From the IMG/VR virus record IMGVR_UViG_3300032093_006517, positions 1-30,983 of that record: a stretch of DNA of 30,983 nt; one strand, 5' to 3'. The DNA comes from a virus. The notes beneath the pieces were generated by a model that saw only the letters and a program-made list of their open reading frames with translations, searched no databases and had not been told where the DNA came from. How positions within the stretch are numbered: the first letter of the stretch is position 1; every line of letters begins with the position of its first letter. Shown in pieces: positions 11,907 through 20,013 of the stretch. A program made the translations under genes and the position numbers.

Positions 11907-13946
11907 ATGAGTGAAGTAAAGTGTCCATACACTGGTAAAACATATACAACCGAAGCAACAACAAACAAGGACTGGTGGCCAAATCAACTAGACTTGTCCC
12001 CGTTAAGAAAGCATTCAGAAAAGTCTGACCCAATGCCAGATGGTTTTAACTATGCTGAAGAGTTTAACAATTTAGATCTTGATGCAGTAAAGAAGGATAT
12101 TGATACACTTCTAACTACCTCGCAAGATTGGTGGCCTGCTGATTATGGCAACTATGGTCCATTCTTTATCCGTATGGCATGGCACAGCGCAGGGACATAC
12201 AGAACAACTGATGGTCGTGGTGGGGCTGGAGAAGGACTACATCGTTTTGCTCCACAGAACTCATGGCCTGACAATGGAAACCTTGACAAGGCTCGTAGAC
12301 TTCTTTGGCCAATTAAACAAAAGTATGGTAGAAAGATTTCATGGGCTGACCTAATGATTCTTGCTGGTAATGTTGCTCTTGAAAATATGGGCTTCAAGAC
12401 TTTCGGTTTTGGTGGAGGTCGTGAAGATGTTTGGGAAGCAGATGACACATACTGGGGCAGCGAAAAAGAATGGCTTGCAGACAACCGTTATAGCGGTGAT
12501 CGTGAGTTAGAGAATCCTCTTGCTGCTGTACAAATGGGATTGATTTATGTAAATCCTGAAGGTCCAAATGGCAATCCAGATCCACTTCTTTCAGCAAAAG
12601 ATATTCGTGAGACATTTGCAAGAATGGCCATGAATGATGAAGAAACCGTTGCCCTTATTGCAGGCGGTCACGCTTTTGGTAAAGCACATGGCGCAGGAGA
12701 TCCTTCGCATGTTGGTCCTAATCCAGAGGCTGCCCCTATTGAAGATATGGGACTTGGCTGGAAGAATTCATTTGGCAAGGGTAATGCAGAAGATACCATC
12801 ACAAGTGGTATTGAAGGTGCATGGACTCCTACGCCAACCAAGTGGGACAACTCTTACTTAAAGATTTTGTTTAAGTATGATTGGAAGCAGGTAAAGTCAC
12901 CTGCTGGTGCAACACAATGGATTCCTACAGACGAGTCTGCTGCTAATTTAGTTCCAGATGCACATATCGAAGGTAAGTTCCATGCTCCAGTAATGACAAC
13001 AGCAGATTTGGCTCTCAAGTTTGATCCAGAGTATGAAAAGATTTCACGCAAATTCCTTGAAGATTTTGATTATTTCTCAAATGCATTTGCTCGTGCCTGG
13101 TTTAAGTTGACACACAGAGATATGGGTCCTATATCTAGATATCTTGGTAAGGAAGTTCCTTCTCAACAACTTATATGGCAAGATCCAGTTCCACAATATG
13201 AACATGTAGATTTAGATGTTAATGATGTGAAGAATAGAATTAAGTCTTCTGATATTCCTGCATATCATTTTGTTTATACTGCATGGGCTTCTGCATCCAC
13301 ATTTCGCAAGACAGACAAGCGTGGTGGTGCAAATGGTGCTCGCATTAGGCTGCAGCCACAAAATAATTGGAAGATTAACAATCATAAAATTATTTCAGAT
13401 GTATTGTCATACCTAGAGTCTCTACAGAGAGAATATAAACTATCGATTGCCGACTTGATTGTATTGGCTGGATGTTCTGCGATTGAAAAGGCTTCTGGAG
13501 AAAGTGTTAAGGTTCCATTTACTATTGGAAGAACTGATGCTACTCAAGAGCAAACAGACATAGAGTCGTTTGCAGTTTTAGAGCCAATGTTTGATGCATT
13601 CCGCAACTATGTTGATTCATCAATAGTCGTTCAAGAAGAAGTCTTGCTTGTAGAAAAGTCCAACCTGCTTGGACTAACACCAGTTGAGATGGTCCTTCTT
13701 CTTTCTGGAATGAGAAGTTTGGAAAATAATAGCCTAGACAATACATATCTAGCCAACCTTCTTTCATATACCAATGCAGATCAGGCAGTAGGTGTTCCTC
13801 GTGTAGACCTTATTCTTGCCTCTAACTCAGAACTTAGAGCAATTTCAGAAGTGTATGCCTCTGATGATGCTAAAGAAAAATTTATCAATGATTTTGCTTT
13901 GGCATGGAATAAAGTTATGATGCTTGATAGGTTTGATGTAAAATAA
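11907..13946 (+). CDS. katG: catalase-peroxidase KatG
   Basis: 679 residues. All key residues are seen, each exactly 15 lower than in the M. tuberculosis enzyme: distal R89, W92 and H93 (RMAWH), D122, the adduct residues W92, Y214 (IYVNPEG) and M240 (RMAMND), and the haem-ligand H255 ([11 protein letters not shown]). KatG breaks down hydrogen peroxide and also acts as a peroxidase in the cytoplasm. The protein is about 50 residues shorter than most (720-740), with a trimmed but present C-terminal domain. It follows a structured leader and precedes tRNA-Thr. A full-length katG is very unusual in a phage; it may shield the host, or the replicating phage, from peroxide. Confidence 0.96.
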   Translation: MSEVKCPYTGKTYTTEATTNKDWWPNQLDLSPLRKHSEKSDPMPDGFNYAEEFNNLDLDAVKKDIDTLLTTSQDWWPADYGNYGPFFIRMAWHSAGTYRTTDGRGGAGEGLHRFAPQNSWPDNGNLDKARRLLWPIKQKYGRKISWADLMILAGNVALENMGFKTFGFGGGREDVWEADDTYWGSEKEWLADNRYSGDRELENPLAAVQMGLIYVNPEGPNGNPDPLLSAKDIRETFARMAMNDEETVALIAGGHAFGKAHGAGDPSHVGPNPEAAPIEDMGLGWKNSFGKGNAEDTITSGIEGAWTPTPTKWDNSYLKILFKYDWKQVKSPAGATQWIPTDESAANLVPDAHIEGKFHAPVMTTADLALKFDPEYEKISRKFLEDFDYFSNAFARAWFKLTHRDMGPISRYLGKEVPSQQLIWQDPVPQYEHVDLDVNDVKNRIKSSDIPAYHFVYTAWASASTFRKTDKRGGANGARIRLQPQNNWKINNHKIISDVLSYLESLQREYKLSIADLIVLAGCSAIEKASGESVKVPFTIGRTDATQEQTDIESFAVLEPMFDAFRNYVDSSIVVQEEVLLVEKSNLLGLTPVEMVLLLSGMRSLENNSLDNTYLANLLSYTNADQAVGVPRVDLILASNSELRAISEVYASDDAKEKFINDFALAWNKVMMLDRFDVK

Positions 13947-13954
13947 TATGGATT

Positions 13955-14026
13955 GCCTCCTTAACTCAGGGGTAGAGTACCCGCCTTGTAAGCGGGTTGT
14001 CGTAGGTTCAAATCCTACAGGAGGCT
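13955..14026 (+). tRNA. tRNA-Thr (UGU)
   Basis: Acceptor GCCTCCT/AGGAGGC, D-stem ACTC/GAGT, anticodon stem CCCGC/GCGGG with loop CTTGTAA, T-arm GTAGG/CCTAC. No CCA is encoded. The 3' acceptor strand AGGAGG (14019-14024) also stands five bases before the next ATG. Confidence 0.92.
14019..14024 (+). promoter_or_regulatory. Shine-Dalgarno site made of the tRNA-Thr acceptor strand
   Basis: AGGAGG is the 3' acceptor strand of tRNA-Thr and lies five bases before ATG 14030, a strong ribosome site. If the mRNA is cut to release the tRNA, the downstream mRNA would lose its ribosome site, so tRNA maturation and translation would compete. Confidence 0.6.
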
Positions 14027-14029
14027 CAA

Positions 14030-15091
14030 ATGATTAAGGACTCAATTTTTATATCTATAGCAGCATGCGAAGAAAGGTTTATAGAGCAAACAGTTCGTAG
14101 TGCGTTATCAAATGCAGATAATCCAGAAAATATTTACTTTGGAATATTTAATAATATATTAAAACAAGAGCACTCGCTGCTAAATAATAATTTTTTAACT
14201 AATAACGATCAAATATTCTATGCTGAATTAATGACCCCAGCACCCATGGGGACTGGATTTGCAAGAATGAATGCCTCTCTGCTACAATTTAAAAACTTTG
14301 AATATATGTTTCAAATAGATGCTCATACATTTTTTCCAAAAAAATGGGACACAGAACTAATAACTATTTTTAATAAAATTAAAAATGATAATGGTATTGA
14401 TGAAAATAAATTAGTTTTGTCTGCAACTACTGGATTTTTTTGGACTTATTATGAAGACGAACCTAACAAAGTTTATGCTACAACTAACGACAATCAAGAC
14501 ATATTTGAAATAGATCCACTAAATCTAGAAAAAAATGCTAAGAATTTAATAGATAGGGGCATGGTCACAATTGATTTTATTTATGATGGAAAGCAGGGTA
14601 ATTTTTTTATTGAAGATCTTTTAAATTTTCCAACAGTATATGGTCGTGAATATATGAATAAAAAAGAGTATGAAGAATCCAAATGTATACATGCAGCATT
14701 TATGTTTTCTAAAGCAAATTTAAACAGAGATGTTATGCATGATCCAGAAGACCACTGGCACGGTGATCAAACAAACTATTCTATTAGACTTTTGAGCAGA
14801 GGGTATAAAATTTTTAGTCCAAAATATCCAACCATTGCTACTTTAAATAAAATTTTTGTAGATAAAGATTCTGGCAAATCAAGTGGTGAGCCATTAGACA
14901 AAGATCATAACTGGCGAACATATAACTCAAATCAAGTTGGAATAGACTATTTAACTACAAAAAATTTTAACTCAAAATTAAATTTTAAAAATATAATATC
15001 TGGAAAATATTTTGGATATTGGGGAGCAACAGATTATGAATCACTTAACAAAGTAAAAAAACAAATAAATTATCCTATTGGAAACGAATAA
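14030..15091 (+). CDS. GT60/GlcNAc-transferase-like glycosyltransferase
   Basis: 353 residues. The N-terminus IFISIAACEERFIEQTVRSAL, the FQIDAHTFF with D97 and H99, and the late HWHGDQTNYSIRLLSRGYKIFSP match the Skp1-type GlcNAc transferase family (PF11397), whose members use UDP-sugars and a DxD or DxH metal site. The acceptor is unknown; a cell-surface or virion glycan is plausible. The ribosome site is the end of tRNA-Thr. Its TAA overlaps the next ATG. Confidence 0.8.
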   Translation: MIKDSIFISIAACEERFIEQTVRSALSNADNPENIYFGIFNNILKQEHSLLNNNFLTNNDQIFYAELMTPAPMGTGFARMNASLLQFKNFEYMFQIDAHTFFPKKWDTELITIFNKIKNDNGIDENKLVLSATTGFFWTYYEDEPNKVYATTNDNQDIFEIDPLNLEKNAKNLIDRGMVTIDFIYDGKQGNFFIEDLLNFPTVYGREYMNKKEYEESKCIHAAFMFSKANLNRDVMHDPEDHWHGDQTNYSIRLLSRGYKIFSPKYPTIATLNKIFVDKDSGKSSGEPLDKDHNWRTYNSNQVGIDYLTTKNFNSKLNFKNIISGKYFGYWGATDYESLNKVKKQINYPIGNE

Positions 15092-15249
15092 TGAATTTAG
15101 AAACTGAAATCAAAAATATATTATTTGAGATTGGTAAAGAGATAAAGGTACATAAATTAATAGATGGCAACCTTATTATTGAAATAGACTATGACAAATA
15201 CACTATTGCAATCATGGAACTTATAAAAAAATATTTATCTAACGATTAG
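15091..15249 (+). CDS. 52-residue hypothetical protein
   Basis: It starts on the last base of the previous stop (TAATG). Mostly charged helix and strand (IGKEIKVHKLIDGNLIIEIDYD). It ends 11 bases inside the convergent sulfotransferase gene, so the plus- and minus-strand halves of the window meet here without a visible terminator. Confidence 0.55.
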   Translation: MNLETEIKNILFEIGKEIKVHKLIDGNLIIEIDYDKYTIAIMELIKKYLSND

Positions 15250-15976
15250 GGTTCCAAAACAAAGAATCATTGTCAAATATTTCTTTATCTAAAGGAAAGT
15301 TTTTAAGTATCATATTTTTTTCATTTTGATCTAAAGAGTTAAATAGTTTTTCTGAGGCATCATTTTTAAAATGTGTTTTGTTAATCTCTGATAGATCTAT
15401 ATTTATTTCAATTCCCAAATCATCTGATATTTTTTTAACTAATAAACTGTAGTCCATTGACTTTAATTCATTGGTTCTAATAAAAAGATTAGTTCTCTTT
15501 ATCCTATCATATATCAAACCTTTATCATATTCTTTTCCTTCATCATGAAAAAATTGTGCCTCTTTAATAACAGACATTGCTGCTGGATCTGGACTTAAAG
15601 AAAAATTATGAGACTGAAAATCTTTAATATAATTCCAAGTATTTAACTTTTCAAAAAGTTCCTCTTTTTCAACAATAAGGTTTTCCCCTTTTATGACATG
15701 CCAATTTTCTTTGTCTATTAGTTCTGCCCTACCTGCAGCAGCATGACATACTGCACTAACAAAAAACTCACAAGGCTCTCTAAAGACCGAAATAACATAT
15801 GTTTCATCATCTATAAAAAATGGCCAACCTCCATGCTGTCTCATATCTTCTGGCATTCTAAGGTACTCAATGCCATGCTTAGATAGAGTTTCTTCCATTG
15901 GTCTGAGTATATATTTTGTTAAAAATCTACCGCCAGTTTTTGGTATATGCAAAAAATAAACTTTGTTATACTTCAT
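15239..15976 (-). CDS. sulfotransferase-family protein
   Basis: 245 residues. FLHIPKTGGRFLTKY at residues 8-22 is the 5'-phosphosulfate-binding loop of PAPS-dependent sulfotransferases, and VISVFREPCEFFVSAV (~61-76) fits the 3'-phosphate site (RxP then Ser). The enzyme would move sulfate from PAPS to a hydroxyl or amine of a carbohydrate or small molecule. It overlaps the thioredoxin gene as ATGA and is the last gene of the minus-strand region. A second family member lies at 25656-26237, and a PAPS-forming kinase at 24341. Confidence 0.82.
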   Translation of the reverse strand: MKYNKVYFLHIPKTGGRFLTKYILRPMEETLSKHGIEYLRMPEDMRQHGGWPFFIDDETYVISVFREPCEFFVSAVCHAAAGRAELIDKENWHVIKGENLIVEKEELFEKLNTWNYIKDFQSHNFSLSPDPAAMSVIKEAQFFHDEGKEYDKGLIYDRIKRTNLFIRTNELKSMDYSLLVKKISDDLGIEINIDLSEINKTHFKNDASEKLFNSLDQNEKNMILKNFPLDKEIFDNDSLFWNPNR

Positions 15977-16224
15977 GAGAACATAGACCTAAGTTTAAAC
16001 TCAGATACAGCACCAGAAACACGATCATGAATCTTTCCGTCAATTTTTGATATCATCGTCGGAATTGTTTGAACATTATAAGCCTCTGCTTTATCAAAAT
16101 CCGTGTCTACATCAATTTTGTCATAGTGTATATCTGTATTGTCTAGCAAAAATTGCTCTATAACTGGAGCCATTCTTTTACAGGGATTACACCAATCTGC
16201 CGTAAAGTGTATTAATTCCTTCAT
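15973..16224 (-). CDS. thioredoxin-like protein
   Basis: 83 residues, shorter than the usual 105. The active site is W11-C12-N-P-C15, a WCNPC variant of WCGPC, and TIPT holds the cis-proline. It has the beta-alpha-beta core. It would reduce disulfides in the cytoplasm or accompany a phage protein. Its ATG overlaps the stop of the small gene upstream (TAATG) and its end overlaps the sulfotransferase, so all are coupled. Confidence 0.9.
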   Translation of the reverse strand: MKELIHFTADWCNPCKRMAPVIEQFLLDNTDIHYDKIDVDTDFDKAEAYNVQTIPTMISKIDGKIHDRVSGAVSEFKLRSMFS

Positions 16225-16376
16225 TACTTATCTTTCTTGTTATACTCGCCGTATTTACCAAGTACTGCCTTAACAGTACCGTCTTTTCTTAAACGAACAA
16301 TCATTCCGTCTTTAATCTGAACTGGATTAAATGGATGCTTTGATCTGTACTTGCCAGATGATTTTCTTTTTGACAT
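16224..16376 (-). CDS. 50-residue basic hypothetical protein
   Basis: Basic N-terminus (SKRKSSGKYRSKHPF), then a short beta segment with VRLRKDGTVKAVLGKYG. TAATG overlaps join it to both neighbours: its start overlaps the stop of the 354-residue protein and its stop overlaps the thioredoxin start. It may be a small structural or nucleic-acid-binding protein. No family is recognised. Confidence 0.65.
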   Translation of the reverse strand: MSKRKSSGKYRSKHPFNPVQIKDGMIVRLRKDGTVKAVLGKYGEYNKKDK

Positions 16377-17440
16377 TAAAGTGTATGCTTTTCTGTTTGT
16401 ACTCTTGTGTAATCTTTACCAAAGTCAGCAAACAATGCCTTATCCTTTTCACGATTAACAATTCCTCTTGACCAAGAAAATCCTGCATCTCCACCCCATG
16501 CTAACCACATGATGTATCCATTAGATGGGTTTGCTTGATTACCCCAGTCCTTACCCTTCTTGTCTACCTCATGGCGTGAGAAGTATGAATACATTCTCTT
16601 AACAGTACTAAGAGATAATGATTCTCCTCTTGCTAACTGCCCTGCACGAGTCCAGCCAACAGAAGTTCCTGCACCTTTTGCTTTACCATCTTCTTTAAAT
16701 TTAATTGCTTTACGAGCAGCAGCCCTTGCTCCTGCAGGTGGAGAATATCCTTCTGCTTTAGATACAGCATCTGTATCATACTCAACTGTGTCGTCATCTT
16801 CCCAAAGATCGTCAGCCTTTGCAGCAGGAACACAGTTTGGAACTGGCTTACCATTTGCACCTGGCTTCATGCCACGCTGAACATATCCATCCCAACATGG
16901 TGCTTGTTTGTTTACATTAGCACAGCAATCTGATTTCATTTCTCCAGATTGACATTGAGGACATTGTTCACATGTTACATTTAATTCTTTACACATTGGA
17001 CATCCACATCCTTCGTATGCTTTATCCATTCCTACATTTGATTCTAATGATGGCATAGCCATTACCTCCGATGCTTTTGCACCTACAAAATACTCAGTCT
17101 CTTCAAGACCGCCTTCTTCCATTTCAAATAATTGTATTAGTATGGCAGGATCTTCTGCACTTGCTTCAAGAGCATACTCTGACCCTGGAGTTCCAAGCAT
17201 GCCTTCATTCATAACATGAACAACACGACCAACATACATTTCTTCTTCGTGTGGGGCCATGACCATGTCGCCCTCTTTGACCATTGCCTTGCCTATATTG
17301 CCCTCAGAGCGGTTTATAGCGTAGATCTGTGCTGCAGCCTCAGAACGAGTATTATGGCAGCCCATAACCTCTCCTGTGTCCTTTAAAGCGGGGTATCCAG
17401 AACAACCATTGGACCCTTTAGCACCTATACGATACGGCAT
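16376..17440 (-). CDS. probable virion or head-associated protein with a zinc-like Cys cluster
   Basis: 354 residues from MPYRIGAKG; the ATG is six bases after TATAAT (17447-17452), so it is leaderless, and an earlier upstream start is unlikely. The N-terminal GCSGYPALKDTGEVMGCH segment, the CWDGY...GMK...VPNCVP motif (~190-215) and the C-terminal unit with RAAARKAIKFKEDG, SLSLSTVKRMYSYFSRHE and GYIMWLAWGGDAG are modules of phage structural or maturation proteins. In between, residues ~145-180 hold about nine Cys (CGCPMC, CEQCPQC, DCC), a likely metal site. The exact role is not certain. Confidence 0.65.
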   Translation of the reverse strand: MPYRIGAKGSNGCSGYPALKDTGEVMGCHNTRSEAAAQIYAINRSEGNIGKAMVKEGDMVMAPHEEEMYVGRVVHVMNEGMLGTPGSEYALEASAEDPAILIQLFEMEEGGLEETEYFVGAKASEVMAMPSLESNVGMDKAYEGCGCPMCKELNVTCEQCPQCQSGEMKSDCCANVNKQAPCWDGYVQRGMKPGANGKPVPNCVPAAKADDLWEDDDTVEYDTDAVSKAEGYSPPAGARAAARKAIKFKEDGKAKGAGTSVGWTRAGQLARGESLSLSTVKRMYSYFSRHEVDKKGKDWGNQANPSNGYIMWLAWGGDAGFSWSRGIVNREKDKALFADFGKDYTRVQTEKHTL

Positions 17441-17446
17441 AAAACA

Positions 17447-17452
17447 ATTATA
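17447..17452 (-). promoter_or_regulatory. -10 box six bases before ATG 17440
   Basis: On the minus strand TATAAT occupies 17452-17447, followed by six bases and ATG. The -35 is poor. It indicates separate expression of the head-associated gene and those after it. Confidence 0.55.
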
Positions 17453-17532
17453 GCACAATAAAGGAGCAGTTTCTCCACATGCTCAGGTGGGCGTTGGCAG
17501 CGATACCATACGCTATGTATCTATTATATCAT

Positions 17533-17952
17533 TTACTTGATTTTGATAGTTTTGGGCTTCTTTTCTTCGGGGATGTTTCTTTCCACAAAGACGCTAAGAA
17601 TACCGTCTGCCATTTCAGCACGATCTACCTCCATATACTCTCCAAGAGCAAAGGTGCGTGTGAACTTTCTGGTTGCGATACCCTTATGCAGGACATTATT
17701 TGCGTCCTCTTCGGCTTTCTCACCCTTTACAATAAGACTTCCATTATCCACAGAAACCTCTACCTCATCTTTGCTGAATCCAGCAATAGCCAAAGATAGT
17801 TTGTAAGTATCTTCATCAATCTTCACCACATCATATGGTGGATACGATTGACGAGTTGCCTCACGATGGATATTATAGAAGCGGTCCAACTCTCTGTTGA
17901 AACCAATAAAAAATGGATCCTTAAAAAGATCCAATGACCATGAACTTACCAT
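17533..17952 (-). CDS. Hsp20/IbpA-type small heat-shock protein
   Basis: 139 residues with AAGGAGG upstream of ATG 17952. The alpha-crystallin domain runs from YPPYDVVKIDEDTYKLSLAIAGF through DNGSLIVKGEK to the VERNIPEEKKP strand; the C-terminal IKIK supplies the I-x-I oligomerisation motif. It resembles E. coli IbpA closely in layout. Small heat-shock proteins hold unfolding proteins; related genes occur in T4-like cyanophages, where a scaffold role in capsid assembly has been suggested. It has its own promoter built into the terminator upstream, with a leader of about 55 nt. Confidence 0.92.
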   Translation of the reverse strand: MVSSWSLDLFKDPFFIGFNRELDRFYNIHREATRQSYPPYDVVKIDEDTYKLSLAIAGFSKDEVEVSVDNGSLIVKGEKAEEDANNVLHKGIATRKFTRTFALGEYMEVDRAEMADGILSVFVERNIPEEKKPKTIKIK

Positions 17953-18010
17953 TATTTCCTCCTTGTTAAGCGAGTTCAATTTGTACCCCCCTTTGGGCAG
18001 GCACAACTAA

Positions 18011-18039
18011 ATTATAGCATAATAAAACAGGGATGTCAA
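18011..18039 (-). promoter_or_regulatory. Hsp20 promoter overlapping a terminator
   Basis: On the minus strand TTGACA (18039-18034), 17-bp spacer, TATAAT (18016-18011). The -35 lies across the loop and second arm of the terminator stem. Confidence 0.75.
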
Positions 18040-18053
18040 GTACCCATCCCTGT
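18018..18053 (-). terminator. intrinsic terminator
   Basis: Perfect 9-bp stem ACAGGGATG (18053-18045) / CATCCCTGT (18035-18027), 9-base loop, followed on the minus strand by TTTATTATG. It ends the transcript of the 18071 gene, and its DNA is also the Hsp20 promoter. Confidence 0.75.
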
Positions 18054-18070
18054 CCTATAAACAAATACTA

Positions 18071-18370
18071 TTAAAGCATTTGCTGTGGCTTTCCGCCACC
18101 GCCAGACTTCTTCTTTGCAGGAGCCTTCTTTGCAGGCTTCTTTACAATCTTTGCAGACTTAACTGCAGCGTCTACATCTTCTACAGATGGTAGGCGACCA
18201 AATGCTGTGTCATTTGGATTTGCTGCTCTCAATACTACTGGTACAAGTGCACCAAGCAATGAGTATGCTAGTGTCTGTGGATCTGTTACTCCAGAAGCAT
18301 ACATTGCTGTTGCTGCTCCAAGAACTGATCGTCCGTAAGACGCTAGTGCTGCCTTAATTTGTTCATTCAT
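18071..18370 (-). CDS. small membrane protein with Lys/Gly5-like tail
   Basis: 99 residues with AGGAGG upstream. Two hydrophobic stretches (residues ~13-27 and ~34-49) suggest a membrane or virion-associated protein; similar small proteins are found near lysis genes in actinophages. The tail is Lys, Ala and Pro rich, then GGGGKPQQML. This tail strikingly resembles the C-terminus of the endolysin at 27815-28456 (KKKKKK, AAGGGGGK, QVAL). The role of the tail is unknown. Confidence 0.65.
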   Translation of the reverse strand: MNEQIKAALASYGRSVLGAATAMYASGVTDPQTLAYSLLGALVPVVLRAANPNDTAFGRLPSVEDVDAAVKSAKIVKKPAKKAPAKKKSGGGGKPQQML

Positions 18371-18380
18371 TTTATTCCTC

Positions 18381-18566
18381 CTAGGATATGAACTTTGCTA
18401 TGGCTACCCAAACTGGTTGAGCAAGCCATAATCCAATTATACCAGCAACACCAGCGAATACTGGAGGGGCTGGGATTGGAATTTTAACTGGGGATATTGC
18501 GCTTATTGATAAGATTATTAAGCCTAAAGTAAGGCCTACTGATAATGATAACAAGATTTCTTTCAT
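18381..18566 (-). CDS. XapX-domain small membrane protein
   Basis: 61 residues with two transmembrane segments. The PIPAPPVFAGVAGIIGLWLA motif (~30-49) is the XapX (DUF1427) signature. The family's role is unknown; at this size it could act as a holin-type membrane protein. The ATG follows directly on the previous stop, giving TAA ATG. Confidence 0.7.
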   Translation of the reverse strand: MKEILLSLSVGLTLGLIILSISAISPVKIPIPAPPVFAGVAGIIGLWLAQPVWVAIAKFIS

Positions 18567-18728
18567 TTATTCCCTCGCATTTTGTAGTTGTGTATAATGG
18601 TTTAAACAAACATCTAAAACCCTTGTTTCAGTACTAAACAATTTTTCTCCATCTTCACTGCAATTTACCACATTGCAGCATCCAACTGGATCTAAAAATA
18701 TTTGATCATACGACTTAAACTCTGTCAT
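18567..18728 (-). CDS. 53-residue Cys-containing protein
   Basis: Start overlaps the end of the monooxygenase gene as ATGA. Cys residues at 17, 18, 23 and 41 and one His (CLNHY) could make a small zinc site. The segment FLDPVGCCNVVNC may bind a metal. No family is recognised. Confidence 0.6.
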   Translation of the reverse strand: MTEFKSYDQIFLDPVGCCNVVNCSEDGEKLFSTETRVLDVCLNHYTQLQNARE

Positions 18729-19606
18729 TGCCGTGACTCAACATACTGCTTTATAAATGGAACTATTACATCTACCTCTTCTGAAGGAACAGCATTAATA
18801 AGCATATGATTTATTCCTCTGCTTTCAAGAGTTTTTACAAGATCATCAAATTGCTCGTGAGTAAAATATGCAGCATCAAGAACAGGCTGTGGCAGTTCTC
18901 CCTTTCGCCAAACTGGTCTAACTACATGGTTTGTTAATGCGTCAAGTTCTTCTTCTGTTTTTCTAATAATTGGTGTAATTGCAATCATTATTTCTACACC
19001 ATCTAACTCAAGAGGAATTGATATAGACGGATCTTTTAGAAAATCAGACCATCCTCCACGAGCATATATATGATAAGGCAAAATCATTTTGTGTCCATAT
19101 TTTTTTACTGCTTCAAAAACATAACTGTTGGTTGTTGAAACATAAACATCTAGTTTATTTCTATGATTTGGATCACGCCAATACCCTGGAGATTCTTTGT
19201 CTTGATCCATTTCATTTAATACACGAAGAAACTCTATCATGTAGTTTGATCTATCTAGGGGACTTGAATTATCATTTACATCTCCAACAATACCACCAAC
19301 GCCATCTTCGTGATCTTTTATATATCCAGAGATTAAATTAATTTGAAGTCTGCCTCTATCTATTCTATCCATAGATCTATTTATCATAGAAAGATATTGA
19401 GGAGATATTGTATATGGACGAATTGCTACCAAATACTTTATGTTCTCCCCTGGCTTTATATCTTTTGCTGTTTTTACAAACATATCTCCTTCTGGAATAT
19501 CATGTGTAAACATTACGCCAGAAAAATGATGTTTGTTTAAGGTTGACGGAGACTTTAAATTTTCTGAATGCCCCATCACTCCGCCAAAATAATAAAACTT
19601 CATCAT
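18725..19606 (-). CDS. luciferase-like monooxygenase (LLM family), copy 1
   Basis: 293 residues. LVAIRPYTISPQYLSMINRSMDRIDRGRLQINLISGY (~59-95, seen in parts) is the family core: a conserved RP, then SP, then GRL and N, G positions that shape the flavin or F420 pocket in SsuD-like enzymes. Actinobacteria carry many such enzymes, using FMNH2 or F420. The substrate could be a sulfonate, but sequence cannot say. A second copy is at 26239-27066. It starts as ATGA on the previous gene and is coupled to the next. Confidence 0.82.
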   Translation of the reverse strand: MMKFYYFGGVMGHSENLKSPSTLNKHHFSGVMFTHDIPEGDMFVKTAKDIKPGENIKYLVAIRPYTISPQYLSMINRSMDRIDRGRLQINLISGYIKDHEDGVGGIVGDVNDNSSPLDRSNYMIEFLRVLNEMDQDKESPGYWRDPNHRNKLDVYVSTTNSYVFEAVKKYGHKMILPYHIYARGGWSDFLKDPSISIPLELDGVEIMIAITPIIRKTEEELDALTNHVVRPVWRKGELPQPVLDAAYFTHEQFDDLVKTLESRGINHMLINAVPSEEVDVIVPFIKQYVESRQ

Positions 19607-20013
19607 ATAATTTTACCATAATCCTCTGGAAGCAATTTTTTTAATTCTTTAAATTCTGAAGATATTTTTTTTAAAGCAAAATCATGCGGAGAAACCATGC
19701 CCTCGATAGCGGACCCATACCTATCGTAATAGTCAATCTGTGGCTCTACTTCATCAATAAACTTTTGTAGTCCAGCCTGAACAGACTCTATATATTCATA
19801 TGCCAAATCACGAGAATCTGAAACAAATTTTAAAAAATCTTCGTTGGCTTTTTCTTTGTCTGTTTTATTTTCTTTGTGTTGAATTTCTTGCTCTAATAAA
19901 GTTTTTAAAGTATTTGCAAGAATGGAAATGTTTATTCTTTTTTGCACAACATACAAATAAACAAACAGTAGTGATGTAATAGACAGCCCTACAATAGTAA
20001 AAATTTCTATCAT
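19603..20013 (-). CDS. membrane-anchored coiled-coil protein
   Basis: 136 residues: an N-terminal transmembrane helix (IFTIVGLSITSLLFVYLYVV) and a long charged helical domain (residues ~35-135). The topology with one anchor and a coiled coil fits a membrane-associated scaffold or phage membrane protein. Overlaps its neighbours by four bases on both sides. Confidence 0.6.
   Translation of the reverse strand: MIEIFTIVGLSITSLLFVYLYVVQKRINISILANTLKTLLEQEIQHKENKTDKEKANEDFLKFVSDSRDLAYEYIESVQAGLQKFIDEVEPQIDYYDRYGSAIEGMVSPHDFALKKISSEFKELKKLLPEDYGKII

Noticed and set aside
12152-13767. Several frames of 60-110 codons inside katG on both strands
   Set aside because: They are shadows of a clear, full-length katG with all catalytic residues.
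16560-16880. Plus-strand frame of 106 codons
   Set aside because: It lies opposite the Cys-rich virion protein, with composition of an antisense shadow.
17459-17532. Tiny frames between the head protein and Hsp20 genes
   Set aside because: Frames of under 25 codons without ribosome site; a TATAAT is followed at six bases by ATA, not ATG.
18725-19606. Bioluminescence (lux) function for the luciferase-like proteins
   Set aside because: Only the broad LLM fold is seen; no luxCDE partners, and the family is mostly non-luminous.
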